Below, one piece after another: positions 16,483-24,895 of a DNA stretch of 64,000 nucleotides. Source of the DNA: JADCRZ01 sp041751095. GTDB lineage: Bacteria > Bacteroidota > Bacteroidia > Chitinophagales > Chitinophagaceae. How positions within the stretch are numbered: the stretch's first letter is position 1; every line of letters begins with the position of its first letter. Location: assembly GCA_041751095.1 (NCBI GenBank), contig JBGSYC010000078.1, forward strand, positions 20,235-84,234, read 5' to 3'. Position numbers and translations under genes: made by a program. The notes beneath the pieces were generated by a model that made no database searches, was not told the origin of the DNA, and saw nothing but the letters and a program-made list of their open reading frames with translations.

Positions 16483-17057
16483 TAGAAAATCCGTTCAATA
16501 GCCATTTTCAGGGCGAGGCTGAAGACTGCAGCCGATAAAAACATTACCCAATCACGCTTTTGCAATTTCAGTATTTGGATGCAAACAGATGAGATTAAAA
16601 GTATCCCCAGCACCACAACTATCTGTCCGGCTTCGAGGCCGGTGTTAAAAGCGAATAACCCTGGTGCAATGCGCTGCTCGCGGGAAAGCACGAATCTTAT
16701 AGTATTGGCAAAGCCCATACCATGAATAAACCCAAACAAAAGCGCTATAAAATAATTGAGCCGTATTGATTGATTTTGATGGGATTTCAAGGTAATGTTT
16801 GAAATAGCAGTTACCAGGATAGTGCAGGGGATGAGAAATTCAACCCATCTCTCATTGATCCTGATAATATCAAATGTGCTTAGTGCAAGGGTGATTGAAT
16901 GCCCAATGGTAAACGCAGTAACAAGTATCAACACCTGCTTCCAGTCTTTCAGGACATATACAGCCGAGAGTGCTATGATAAAAAGGATGTGATCAAGTGC
17001 ACCCGGACTGATGATATGATGCCACCCAAGGCCAAAGTAAAAGCTAAAATCTTCCAT
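16482..17057 (-). CDS. HupE/UreJ-like membrane protein
   Basis: A 191-residue polytopic membrane protein with about six or seven helices. Signature residues of the HupE/UreJ_2 family are visible: FGLGWHHIISPGALDHILF near the start, TAFTIGHSITLALS, and FGFIHGMGFAN near residue 115. These conserved His and Asp residues inside membranes suggest metal (nickel or cobalt) passage, but no urease or hydrogenase genes are nearby. It is translationally coupled to the M1 peptidase and divergent from the DUF6702 gene. This trio recurs in Bacteroidota by my recollection. Confidence 0.85.
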   Translation of the reverse strand: MEDFSFYFGLGWHHIISPGALDHILFIIALSAVYVLKDWKQVLILVTAFTIGHSITLALSTFDIIRINERWVEFLIPCTILVTAISNITLKSHQNQSIRLNYFIALLFGFIHGMGFANTIRFVLSREQRIAPGLFAFNTGLEAGQIVVVLGILLISSVCIQILKLQKRDWVMFLSAAVFSLALKMAIERIF

Positions 17058-17079
17058 ATTACATCAGTAGTTGAAATTA

Positions 17080-17652
17080 ATGCAGACCTTTGGCTTGAAA
17101 AAATTTTTAATGGGTACAACATTGTTTACCTGGTTACTTCCCCTGATCGTGCAAATCTGTCAGCCTGATGCCGTGCCATTGCCTTCGCTGCCCGCAAATA
17201 AACCGGTATTGCTTCATCCCTTCTTTGTAAGCGTAACCGAGTTTAGTCATAACCAGAAAGAAAACAGTATAGAAATCAGCTGTAAAATGTTTACAGACGA
17301 CTTTGAGAATACCCTTAAAGCCCAATACAAGGCCGCTATCGATTTAAAAAATCCGAAGGATGCCCGGCAGCTTGAAACGTTTACGTATGATTACCTGCAA
17401 AAGCATCTTCAACTCAGAATAAACAGCAGGGAGGTAAAAGCCGAATTTATCGGGTATGAGGTGGAAAATGAAGCGGTGTGGTGTTACATGCAGGTCAGCC
17501 AGGTACCCGTTTTGAACAAGCTGGAGGTCACCAACAGCCTTTTATATGAGTTGTTCAATGCACAGGTAAACATTATGCATGCAGGTGCAGGAAGTACCCG
17601 GAAAAGCACCCGGCTGGTTTTCCCGCAGAAAAATGCAACGTTTCAATTTTGA
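17080..17652 (+). CDS. DUF6702 family exported protein
   Basis: A 190-residue protein from the ATG at 17080; a TTG three codons upstream is less likely. A hydrophobic N-terminal segment (FLMGTTLFTWLLPLIVQIC) acts as signal or anchor. The mature part shows the family hallmark KPVLLHPFFVSVTEFSHN, then EISCKMFTDDFENTL and a conserved C-terminal LYELFNAQVNI. The function is unknown. It is divergent from the HupE-like gene, and the spacing of about 20 bases between the two start codons implies a shared, very compact control region. Confidence 0.85.
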   Translation: MQTFGLKKFLMGTTLFTWLLPLIVQICQPDAVPLPSLPANKPVLLHPFFVSVTEFSHNQKENSIEISCKMFTDDFENTLKAQYKAAIDLKNPKDARQLETFTYDYLQKHLQLRINSREVKAEFIGYEVENEAVWCYMQVSQVPVLNKLEVTNSLLYELFNAQVNIMHAGAGSTRKSTRLVFPQKNATFQF

Positions 17653-17765
17653 TGATGATACACCTGATTTACAATGGCAGGAAGTACAACAACAGCGGGC
17701 TCTTTTGATCATTTAAAACATTCTCCCCTCATTTGTGTTTTATGTTACATTGAAAAACTACTTTA

Positions 17766-19688
17766 ATGGCATTTAAAAACCAGCAGGAGTTCATTAATAC
17801 TTTAGAAAAAGCAGGAGAGCTGCTGCGCATCAAGGCTTATGTTGATCCAAAGTTGGAAATAGCAGAGATAACGGACCGTATCAGTAAAAGCGGCAATGGC
17901 GGCAAAGCATTGCTGTTTGAAAATACAGGGTATCAATTTCCTGTTTTGATGAATGCTTATGGAAGCGAAAGAAGAATGTGCATGGCCCTTGGCGTTAATC
18001 ACCTCGACGATGTTGCAAAGGAAATAGAAGGCTTGTTTAAATTGTTGTCGTCACCGAAAGAAGGAATCGTTGATAAGCTGAAAATGCTTCCTATGCTGGG
18101 ACAATTCGCCAGCTGGATGCCCAGGGTTAAAACCGGAAGGGGTGAATGCCAGGAAGTATCTATGAATGAGCCTGATATTACAAAACTTCCTGTAATCACC
18201 TGCTGGCCCAAAGACGGAGGCCCTTTTGTTACCTTACCCGTAATTCATACAAAAGATCCGAACAACAATGCACGCAACGTGGGTATGTACCGGATGCAGG
18301 TGTTTGGAGCTACGCTGACGGGTATGCACTGGCATAAGCATAAAGTGTCTGCAAAGCACTTTAATGAATACAAAAAGCTTGGCAAAAGGATGCCGGTCGC
18401 CGTGTCCCTTGGCGGTGATCCGGTTTATGCTTATAGTGCTACAGCGCCGCTTCCCGAAAACGTTGACGAATATATGCTCGCCGGTTTTCTGCGCCGGAAA
18501 AAGGTAGAATTGGTTAAATGCATTACGCAGCCCGAGATTGAGGTTCCCGCAGATGCCGATTTTGTTATTGAAGGATATGTTGATCCTGATGATGAATTGA
18601 TATGGGAAGGCCCCTTTGGGGATCATACCGGTTATTATTCATTACCCGACTGGTACCCGAAGTTTCATATCACCTGTATCACCCATAAAAAGAACGCCGT
18701 TTACCCTGCCACAATCGTAGGTATTCCACCACAGGAAGATGCCTGGCTAGGCAAGGCTACCGAACGCATCTTTCTTGCACCGATGAAAATGACGATGATG
18801 CCTGAGATTATCGATATGGATATGCCTGTGGAAGGTGTTTTCCATAATCTTGTCATTGCACAAATAAAAAAGGATTACGCGGGGCAGGGCCAGAGGGTGA
18901 TGAACGCTATGTGGGGCGCCGGTCAGATGATGTTTAACAAGATCCTTGTTTTGGCAGATGAACACATCAGGATACAGCACTATGAAGATCTTGCCAGATA
19001 TGTCTTCAAAAACCTCAATGTTGCAAGCGACGTTGTTTTCAGTAATGGCCCTATGGATGTGCTTGATCACAGTTGCAGTAAGCTGGGTTTCGGTGGTAAA
19101 ATGTGTATAGACGGCACTGCCAAATATGACGAGGAAAATGATGAATCTTATCATTTGGCAGAAAGCGCCGGTGAATTTAATGGAGAAACGCTTCTTGTGG
19201 ATCACGCGGAGATTACAGGGGTAAATGCTTCGTTGCTGAAAAAGGCGATTCCCTGCCTGCTTGTATCTGTGAAAAAAAGCCGGAAAGGGCATATCCGGCA
19301 GTTGCATGAAGAAATCTTTGCAAAAAAAGAATCCGAGGGGATTAAAATGATCCTGTACGTAGAACATACGGTGGACGCTCACGACCTTGCTGTATCTTTA
19401 TGGCGATTTTGTAATAATCTTGATCCCAAAAGGGATAGTTTTCTGGTGGAGCGTGAGTCTTTGTCGAATCCCGGAAAAACGTTTGCATGCCTTGGACTTG
19501 ATGGTACCAGGAAAACCAGAGAGTTTGATAATTTTCAAAGGGACTGGCCGAATATTATCGTTGCAGCAGATGAAACCATCGAATCAGTGGATGAAAAATG
19601 GGATACACTTGGTGCGGGCCCGTTTATCAAGTCTCCTTCCCTGAAATTTAAACACCAGGTATATGGCGAAGAAGCCGTGGTAAATTAG
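17766..19688 (+). CDS. UbiD-family decarboxylase, menaquinone type
   Basis: A 640-residue prenylated-FMN-dependent decarboxylase. Recognisable features are the prFMN/metal region RNVGMYRMQVFG (170-181), HWHKH (188-192), and the catalytic EGPFGDHTGYY block with Glu281 and Asp286. It is longer than E. coli UbiD (about 490), matching the subfamily annotated as menaquinone biosynthesis decarboxylase in Bacteroidota. Whether the substrate is a futalosine-route naphthoate cannot be told from this window, because no mqn or men gene is nearby. The cofactor-making UbiX is not in the window either. Confidence 0.88.
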   Translation: MAFKNQQEFINTLEKAGELLRIKAYVDPKLEIAEITDRISKSGNGGKALLFENTGYQFPVLMNAYGSERRMCMALGVNHLDDVAKEIEGLFKLLSSPKEGIVDKLKMLPMLGQFASWMPRVKTGRGECQEVSMNEPDITKLPVITCWPKDGGPFVTLPVIHTKDPNNNARNVGMYRMQVFGATLTGMHWHKHKVSAKHFNEYKKLGKRMPVAVSLGGDPVYAYSATAPLPENVDEYMLAGFLRRKKVELVKCITQPEIEVPADADFVIEGYVDPDDELIWEGPFGDHTGYYSLPDWYPKFHITCITHKKNAVYPATIVGIPPQEDAWLGKATERIFLAPMKMTMMPEIIDMDMPVEGVFHNLVIAQIKKDYAGQGQRVMNAMWGAGQMMFNKILVLADEHIRIQHYEDLARYVFKNLNVASDVVFSNGPMDVLDHSCSKLGFGGKMCIDGTAKYDEENDESYHLAESAGEFNGETLLVDHAEITGVNASLLKKAIPCLLVSVKKSRKGHIRQLHEEIFAKKESEGIKMILYVEHTVDAHDLAVSLWRFCNNLDPKRDSFLVERESLSNPGKTFACLGLDGTRKTREFDNFQRDWPNIIVAADETIESVDEKWDTLGAGPFIKSPSLKFKHQVYGEEAVVN

Positions 19689-19775
19689 TTGGTAACAGCC
19701 GGGTGAGGAATTCAGGTTCAGACAATTTTGGGATACAGCTATGGTTTGATCCTATGCTGAAATAATAGATAATTT

Positions 19776-20756
19776 ATGATGAGAAGAACATTTTTAGCGG
19801 GGTTATTTTTAGCGGGTTTTAGCGTGGTTCTGGTCAGCGTGGTACGGGGTCAGCAGGGCACTTCCGGGAAAACCAAATCAACTTCACCTGCTGCTTCCCG
19901 GGTACAACAAAAAACCGGAACTGAAAGCAAGGCGCTAGCAAATACGCTTTTGTGGGAGATCTCCGGTAATGGACTGACAAAACCCTCCTATTTATTTGGC
20001 ACCATGCATCTGCTGTGTGCAGATGATGCGGTACTCAGCGACAATATGAAAAACGTTATCAGGGAAAGTGATAGGATATATTTTGAAATAGACATGGATA
20101 ATATGATGGAAATGATGGGAGCATTGAAATACCTGAAAATGAGCGGCAATAAGAAGTTGTCTGACCTGTTGACAGCAGAAGAGTATGCAAGAGTTAAAAC
20201 ATATTTTGAAAAAAATCCGGGGATGATCCCTTTCTCAATGATGGAATCATTCAAGCCTTTTTTTATCAATTCACTGATCTCCGAACAAAAGATGACCTGT
20301 GGTTCCAAAGGCGGGATGGAGCAGGTAATCATGGCAGAATCAAAACAATACCGCAAAGAAATCAAGGGGCTGGAAACCGTTCAGTTCCAGGCAAGCGTAT
20401 TTGACAGCATTCCATACAGCCAGCAGGCAAAAGAACTGGTCAAATCTATTGATAGCGCTGATAAAAATGCGGGTGTAACCGAAGAGCTTCTGGCCGTTTA
20501 CAGAAGGCAGGACCTTGCTAAAATTGAGGAGCTGACAAATAAAGAAGAAGGCGGGGTTGCAGAGTTTATCGATCTGTTATTGTTTAACCGCAACGCCGAC
20601 TGGGCAAAAAAAATGACCGGCATTATGCAATCCGGAGGCATTTTGTTTGCTGTGGGGGCCGCACATCTTCCCGGAGAAAAGGGAGTGCTGAATCTTTTGC
20701 GAAACCAGGGATATCAAATCAAACCGTTATCCAATCTCCAGGGAAAGGAGTTGTAA
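19776..20756 (+). CDS. TraB/GumN family protein, exported
   Basis: A 326-residue protein with an N-terminal signal sequence (TFLAGLFLAGFSVVLVSVV) and a Ser/Thr/Lys-rich linker. The TraB/GumN (TIKI-like) domain starts near residue 55: LLWEISGNGLTKPSYLFGTM then HLL, with conserved SDRIYFEIDMD and the C-terminal GGILFAVGAAHLPGEKGVL. The GTMH and GAAHLPG histidines plus the acidic residue match the proposed metal-protease centre of TIKI proteins. Its substrate is unknown in bacteria. It stands alone between a UbiD gene and convergent kynU. Confidence 0.88.
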   Translation: MMRRTFLAGLFLAGFSVVLVSVVRGQQGTSGKTKSTSPAASRVQQKTGTESKALANTLLWEISGNGLTKPSYLFGTMHLLCADDAVLSDNMKNVIRESDRIYFEIDMDNMMEMMGALKYLKMSGNKKLSDLLTAEEYARVKTYFEKNPGMIPFSMMESFKPFFINSLISEQKMTCGSKGGMEQVIMAESKQYRKEIKGLETVQFQASVFDSIPYSQQAKELVKSIDSADKNAGVTEELLAVYRRQDLAKIEELTNKEEGGVAEFIDLLLFNRNADWAKKMTGIMQSGGILFAVGAAHLPGEKGVLNLLRNQGYQIKPLSNLQGKEL

Positions 20757-20852
20757 GACTGTAGATTAGATTTAGATTGCAGATCACGGGAGACCGGGGT
20801 ATTAAGAATCGGATCAAATCCGCAACCTGGAATATAAATTTAAAACCTTCTG

Positions 20853-22112
20853 CTATTTGATTTTTCTTAAAACATCGTAGAACCGGTAGACATCCTCGAA
20901 TGAATTATACAACGGCGCAGGTGCAACGCGGATAACACCAGGCTCCCGGTAGTCCACTACAATACCTTTAGCCGTCATCTTTGCATGTATTTCTTTTCCT
21001 TTTTCTTTAAAGAATAAGCTCAATTGAGCCCCCCTGCGCAGGGGATCTGACGGAGTGATGATCTCCACCGTTAGATTTCTTATCCGGCTTAAGAGAAATT
21101 CAAGATAACCCGTCAGCCGCAGGCTTTTAAAGTGCAGGTTTTCTATACCGGCTTTATCAATAAGTTCGAGTGAGGCTTTCAGTGACACCATGTTAAAAAC
21201 CTGAGCTGTGCTTACATTCCATCCCGCAGCACCTGGCCTGGGAATGAAGCCTTTTTCCATTTTGAATCGCGTCGCTTCATCATTACCCCACCATCCCGCC
21301 AGCCGCGGATAGGAAAGATCGCCGGAATATTTTTCATGGATAAACAGGCCCCCAACAGCGCCGGGGCCCCCGTTCAGGTACTTGTATGAACACCAGGCGG
21401 CAAAATCAACGCCCCAGTCATGTAAATGGAGAGGAACATTTCCAACCGCGTGTGCAAGGTCAAAACCTGCATAAGCGCCGCTTGCATGTGCTGCAACGGT
21501 AATTGCCTGGATGTCGTACAACTGGCCGGTGTAGTAGTTAATTCCGCCTAATAATACCAGCGAAAGGGTCTCTTTGTTTCTTTCTATGGCTGATATGATA
21601 TCTTCCGTCCTCAATGTTTTTTCACCTTGCCGGGGCGCCACTTCAATAATGGCATCGGCCGGATCATGATTGTATAATTTTACCTGGGTTTCAACAGCAT
21701 ACTGATCGCTTGGAAAAGCACCGGCCTCCATTAATATTTTATACCGCTGAGGATCTTTCCGGTAAAATGAAAGCATGAGCAAATGCAGGTTTACCGTTAA
21801 CGTATTCATTACGGTTACTTCATTTTCATTGCAACCGACGATACGCGACAGAGGCTTGTTGAAGTTATGCTGGTAATACAACCATGGATTTTTAGCATTC
21901 ATGTACCCATTCACTCCAAGATTTTTCCAATCTTCCAATTCGCGAAGCACCGCTTTCCTGACATTTCTGGATTGTAAGCCGAGGGAGTTGCCACACAAGT
22001 AAACGGCCTTGCCTTTTTTATATGAAGGAAAATGAAACTGCCTGCGAAAATTTGCAAGCGGGTCGCTTCTATCGGCCTTCTTTGCATAATCGAGGGTTGC
22101 CTGGAATGACAT
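20853..22112 (-). CDS. kynU: Kynureninase
   Basis: A 419-residue PLP enzyme that cleaves kynurenine to anthranilate and alanine (or 3-hydroxykynurenine to 3-hydroxyanthranilate). Typical regions are FHFPSYKKGKAVYLCGNSLG at the start, MNTLTVNLH (102-110), GFDLAHAVGNVPLHLHDWG with the PLP-binding Asp218, and the Schiff-base Lys244 in CSYKYLNGGPG. Length is normal. Neither tryptophan dioxygenase nor kynurenine hydroxylase is in the window, so it stands alone; it could serve tryptophan breakdown or NAD synthesis. Confidence 0.95.
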   Translation of the reverse strand: MSFQATLDYAKKADRSDPLANFRRQFHFPSYKKGKAVYLCGNSLGLQSRNVRKAVLRELEDWKNLGVNGYMNAKNPWLYYQHNFNKPLSRIVGCNENEVTVMNTLTVNLHLLMLSFYRKDPQRYKILMEAGAFPSDQYAVETQVKLYNHDPADAIIEVAPRQGEKTLRTEDIISAIERNKETLSLVLLGGINYYTGQLYDIQAITVAAHASGAYAGFDLAHAVGNVPLHLHDWGVDFAAWCSYKYLNGGPGAVGGLFIHEKYSGDLSYPRLAGWWGNDEATRFKMEKGFIPRPGAAGWNVSTAQVFNMVSLKASLELIDKAGIENLHFKSLRLTGYLEFLLSRIRNLTVEIITPSDPLRRGAQLSLFFKEKGKEIHAKMTAKGIVVDYREPGVIRVAPAPLYNSFEDVYRFYDVLRKIK

Positions 22113-22292
22113 TGAATTAATTTAAAACGAATATAGATCATGGCACTTACAAAAATCAACATACGGCTCCTGACACTTTCCTTCTCTGTAAATTTTTCAA
22201 GCCTGAACAAAAAACACCAGCCGCCGGCACAAACCCTACATTGCCTAAACGGGATGAAATCCGGATTTATCCGCACTGCCTGGCATATGTTT

Positions 22293-22300
22293 TATCTTTA
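22293..22300 (+). promoter_or_regulatory. Possible -7 element for the DUF2520 gene
   Basis: TATCTTTA matches seven of eight positions of TAnnTTTG, 32 bases before the start. It lies in the divergent spacer to kynU. Confidence 0.35.
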
Positions 22301-22331
22301 GCAGGTATTCACCGCCGTTCTTTGTAAATAC

Positions 22332-23105
22332 ATGATCGTTATGAAAGCAGTAATCATTGGCTCGGGGAACGTTGCCACTTTTTTTGGTAAGAAGTTAAAG
22401 GCTTCAGGCTTTACCATAGCTAATGTATTTGGAAGAGATCCTGTTGCAGCATCACGACTGGCAAATGAACTGAGCAGCGTGCCATGCACTTCATGGCGCC
22501 TGCTTGACAGAAGCGCCTCGTTATACGTAGTGGCGATTGCAGACCATGCGCTTTATGACTTGGACCAACACCTGATGCTCTCTGATCAATTGGTTGTTCA
22601 TACGGCAGGCTCGGTTTCGAAGAATGTATTAAAAAAGGTTTCAGCAAATTACGGCGTATTGTATCCCCTGCAAAGCATACGCAAAGGAATGGATATATTA
22701 ACTTCCGTCCCGTTGCTTATTGACGCCTGCAATGAAGAAAGCTATGCCAGGCTTTCGGAGATCTCGGATAGCATTTCTCCAGCCGTGATACGGGCACCTG
22801 ATGAGCAACGCCTGCGGTTTCACATAGCAGCCGTAATCGTCAATAACTTCGTAAATCACCTTTATGCACTCGCAGAGCATTTTTGTGAATCTGAACAGAT
22901 ATCCTTCCGTGTATTGATACCGTTGATCAGGGAAACGGCACTCCGGATGGATATTATGTCTCCGGGAGACGTATTAACGGGGCCGGCCATCCGAAACGAC
23001 CAGGTTACCATCGATCACCACCTTAATGTATTACGAGCCGATCCCTTGTTGCACGACATTTATATGCAATTAACTGACAGCATAAAGAAGATGCACATTC
23101 CTTAA
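22332..23105 (+). CDS. Rossmann-fold oxidoreductase-like protein, DUF2520
   Basis: A 257-residue protein with an N-terminal NAD(P)-binding fold (KAVIIGSGNVATFFGKKLKA, GxGxxA-type) and a C-terminal helical DUF2520 domain. In the latter, HIAAVIVNNFVNHLYALAE and IRETALRM resemble 6-phosphogluconate dehydrogenase-like dimerisation helices. The family is related to F420/NADP and ketopantoate-reductase-like enzymes; the substrate is unknown. In Bacteroidota it often precedes kdsC, and kdsC lies about 1.2 kb downstream here. A second ATG three codons in is an alternative start. Confidence 0.85.
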   Translation: MIVMKAVIIGSGNVATFFGKKLKASGFTIANVFGRDPVAASRLANELSSVPCTSWRLLDRSASLYVVAIADHALYDLDQHLMLSDQLVVHTAGSVSKNVLKKVSANYGVLYPLQSIRKGMDILTSVPLLIDACNEESYARLSEISDSISPAVIRAPDEQRLRFHIAAVIVNNFVNHLYALAEHFCESEQISFRVLIPLIRETALRMDIMSPGDVLTGPAIRNDQVTIDHHLNVLRADPLLHDIYMQLTDSIKKMHIP

Positions 23106-23199
23106 CGTCTTTTGATACATGGTTACGCTCCATTGGCAAATCCGGAACTGTGACGCCGTAACGCGTTGATCCTTTGTAGTTCTCCTGAACAAAAAAAAT

Positions 23200-23230
23200 A
23201 AAGTGCCAGCGATAAAGCTGACACTTTTTT
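23200..23230 (+). terminator. Rho-independent terminator
   Basis: The stem is AAAGTG-C-CAGC/GCTG-A-CACTTT with one internal C/A mismatch and the loop GATAAA, ending in six Ts. A-rich sequence on the left also makes it plausible for the minus strand. It closes the DUF2520 transcript 95 bases downstream. Confidence 0.8.
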
Positions 23231-23630
23231 GGCAGGCAAACAATCAATGAGGCAAATTTTCAACCCGAAAAAGTATATGTCGGATTTAATGAACTAAAGT
23301 ATAATTGTCAAGAACCAAAGTATAATGGTCAAAATTTGTAAATGCTTCAGACTTATACCAGGTTTAATAAAGATATCGTGGCCCTTTAGAACCATTTACA
23401 GGTAATTACCAGGATAAATTCATTCCTACGTCAATAAAGCGAACTCAAGGATAAGATAATAGAAGAAAAGAGCATTACAAAGTAACAATTCTTCTTGTAA
23501 TGAACAAGAATTTCAGTCCTTTTTTCAGCAGCTTCAAAAAAGGAGCTTGTGAATCATTTACATTGGCGATGATTAAAAGAGGCTAATTGGTCAATTCAGG
23601 ATAACTTCGCATCCTCAAAAAAAAGGAGAA
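23231..23630. other. Gene-free AT-rich spacer with a tandem repeat
   Basis: About 400 bases without a supported gene. It contains two contiguous 21-base repeats (separate entry) and a 28-codon frame at 23500-23586 that I do not accept as a gene. Just before the ferredoxin start is AAAAGGAGAA, a Shine-Dalgarno-like run, though only a few bases from the ATG. Confidence 0.5.
23291..23332 (+). repeat. Two tandem 21-bp repeats
   Basis: GAACTAAAGTATAATTGTCA(A) at 23291-23311 is followed directly by a copy at 23312-23332 that differs at two positions. Nothing similar is seen elsewhere in the window. It may be a paired operator site or the end of a lost insertion sequence. Confidence 0.6.
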
Positions 23631-23966
23631 ATGTACACCATCACTTTTAAGTTCGAGCAGAAGGGCCTGGATACCATGGTATTGAATGATATCGAACCTG
23701 ATCAAAGCCTTCTGGAGGTCGCTTTGAAACATGATATTAACCTGCATCATAATTGTGGAGGAGTATGTGCATGCAGCACCTGTCATTTATATGTGGAGAA
23801 AGGCGAGAATTACCTCGAAGAGCTTAGCGATAAAGAAGAAGATTTTATCGACCGGGCTGTCAATCCCAGGATAAATTCAAGATTGGGTTGTCAATGTGTT
23901 TTACATCCCGGAGCTGGTGCTGTAACTGTTACATTGCCTGATCAAAGCCAATTCCTTGGTGAATAA
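23631..23966 (+). CDS. fdx: Adrenodoxin-type [2Fe-2S] ferredoxin
   Basis: A 111-residue electron carrier of the ISC-type ferredoxin family. The cluster ligands are Cys42, Cys48 and Cys51 (NCGGVCACSTC, with an additional Cys46) and Cys87 in RLGCQC. Length matches bacterial Fdx (about 110). It is followed by iscX, the usual partner of fdx in isc operons, supporting a role in Fe-S cluster assembly. The remaining isc or suf genes are not in the window. Confidence 0.93.
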   Translation: MYTITFKFEQKGLDTMVLNDIEPDQSLLEVALKHDINLHHNCGGVCACSTCHLYVEKGENYLEELSDKEEDFIDRAVNPRINSRLGCQCVLHPGAGAVTVTLPDQSQFLGE

Positions 23967-24010
23967 ATTTACCCCGCAATTACGGTTTTCACTTTTAATA
24001 TAAAACTTTT

Positions 24011-24256
24011 ATGAATCACTTTGAACCGCCGATCAAATGGAATGACTATGAAGATATAGCCATGAAACTGTATGAACGTTTTGGAAATGAATTTAACGAA
24101 GGCAAAATTTACAGGATCCGGTTCACTGAGTTACTTGAATGGGTTTTACAAATACCCAATTTCGCCGGAACCCGTGAAGAGTCAAACGAAGGCCATCTGG
24201 AAATGATTCAGAGCAGCTGGGTATACGAATGGCGCGACAATCAACCCTCCTCATGA
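24011..24256 (+). CDS. iscX: IscX-like Fe-S assembly protein
   Basis: An 81-residue acidic protein of the IscX (YfhJ) family, an iron-binding modulator of cysteine desulfurase in E. coli. The family pattern is seen as IKWNDYEDIAMKLYERFG, YRIRFTELLEWVLQIPNF, and ASNE-like ESNEGHLEMIQSSWVYEW, where a Trp and acidic patch form the partner-binding face. It is slightly longer than the 66-residue E. coli protein. It follows ferredoxin by 44 bases, so the two are probably co-transcribed. Confidence 0.88.
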   Translation: MNHFEPPIKWNDYEDIAMKLYERFGNEFNEGKIYRIRFTELLEWVLQIPNFAGTREESNEGHLEMIQSSWVYEWRDNQPSS

Positions 24257-24315
24257 TGAAAATTGTGCAGGACACGGGTAGTAAATTTGATCAAACATAA
24301 AAGCCGGTTTCGGTT

Positions 24316-24837
24316 ATGAATCTCCTTGAGCAGTTTAAACGCATAAAGACTTTCGTATTTGATGTTGACGGAGTACTCACAGACGGTACCTTAATTATAC
24401 CCGATGACGGGCAGATGGTGAGGAAAATGAATATCAAAGATGGCTATGCTCTTCAACTCGCGCTTAAAAGAGGATACCGGGTGGTGATTATTTCAGGAGG
24501 CACCTCTGATGCCGTGAGGGAAAGATTGAGCCGGCTTGGTGTAACCGAGGTGTTTATGAATGCGGAGAACAAAAAGGAAATACTTGTGCATTATGTAAAA
24601 CAGAACGGTCTTGCATGGAATGAAATATTGTTTATGGGTGATGACATTCCTGATTATACGGTAATGCAGATGGCCGGATTGACCTCTGCGCCGCGTGATG
24701 CAGCAGCGGATATCCGTTCCATTGCGGATTACATCTCCCCGGTGAATGGGGGATCAGGATGCGTCAGGGATGTTGTTGAAAAGGTGCTTAAGCTGAATAA
24801 TGACTGGCCGATGGACACTTCGGTTCAAAGCAAATAA
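24316..24837 (+). CDS. kdsC: 3-deoxy-D-manno-octulosonate 8-phosphate phosphatase
   Basis: A 173-residue HAD phosphatase of the small C0 (capless) KdsC type that releases Kdo from Kdo-8-phosphate for lipopolysaccharide synthesis. Motif I is FDVDGVLTDG with nucleophile Asp16 and acid Asp18. Motif II is the Ser of VVIISGG. The Lys of motif III is in AENKKE and motif IV is FMGDDIPDY. The GCVRDVVE near the C-terminus matches the GG/G-rich tail that inserts into the neighbouring subunit. It forms a tight run with the upstream iscX and the downstream prenyltransferase. Confidence 0.92.
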   Translation: MNLLEQFKRIKTFVFDVDGVLTDGTLIIPDDGQMVRKMNIKDGYALQLALKRGYRVVIISGGTSDAVRERLSRLGVTEVFMNAENKKEILVHYVKQNGLAWNEILFMGDDIPDYTVMQMAGLTSAPRDAAADIRSIADYISPVNGGSGCVRDVVEKVLKLNNDWPMDTSVQSK

Positions 24838-24895
24838 AAAAACGCCTCCTTCCTTTCGTTTTTCAATAGCTATCTTAGGGGCTGAATTACCTTAG

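Noticed and set aside
23500..23586. 28-codon plus-strand frame upstream of ferredoxin
   Set aside because: It is complete with ATG and TAA but has no clear promoter, no ribosome site and no family resemblance; too short to support alone.
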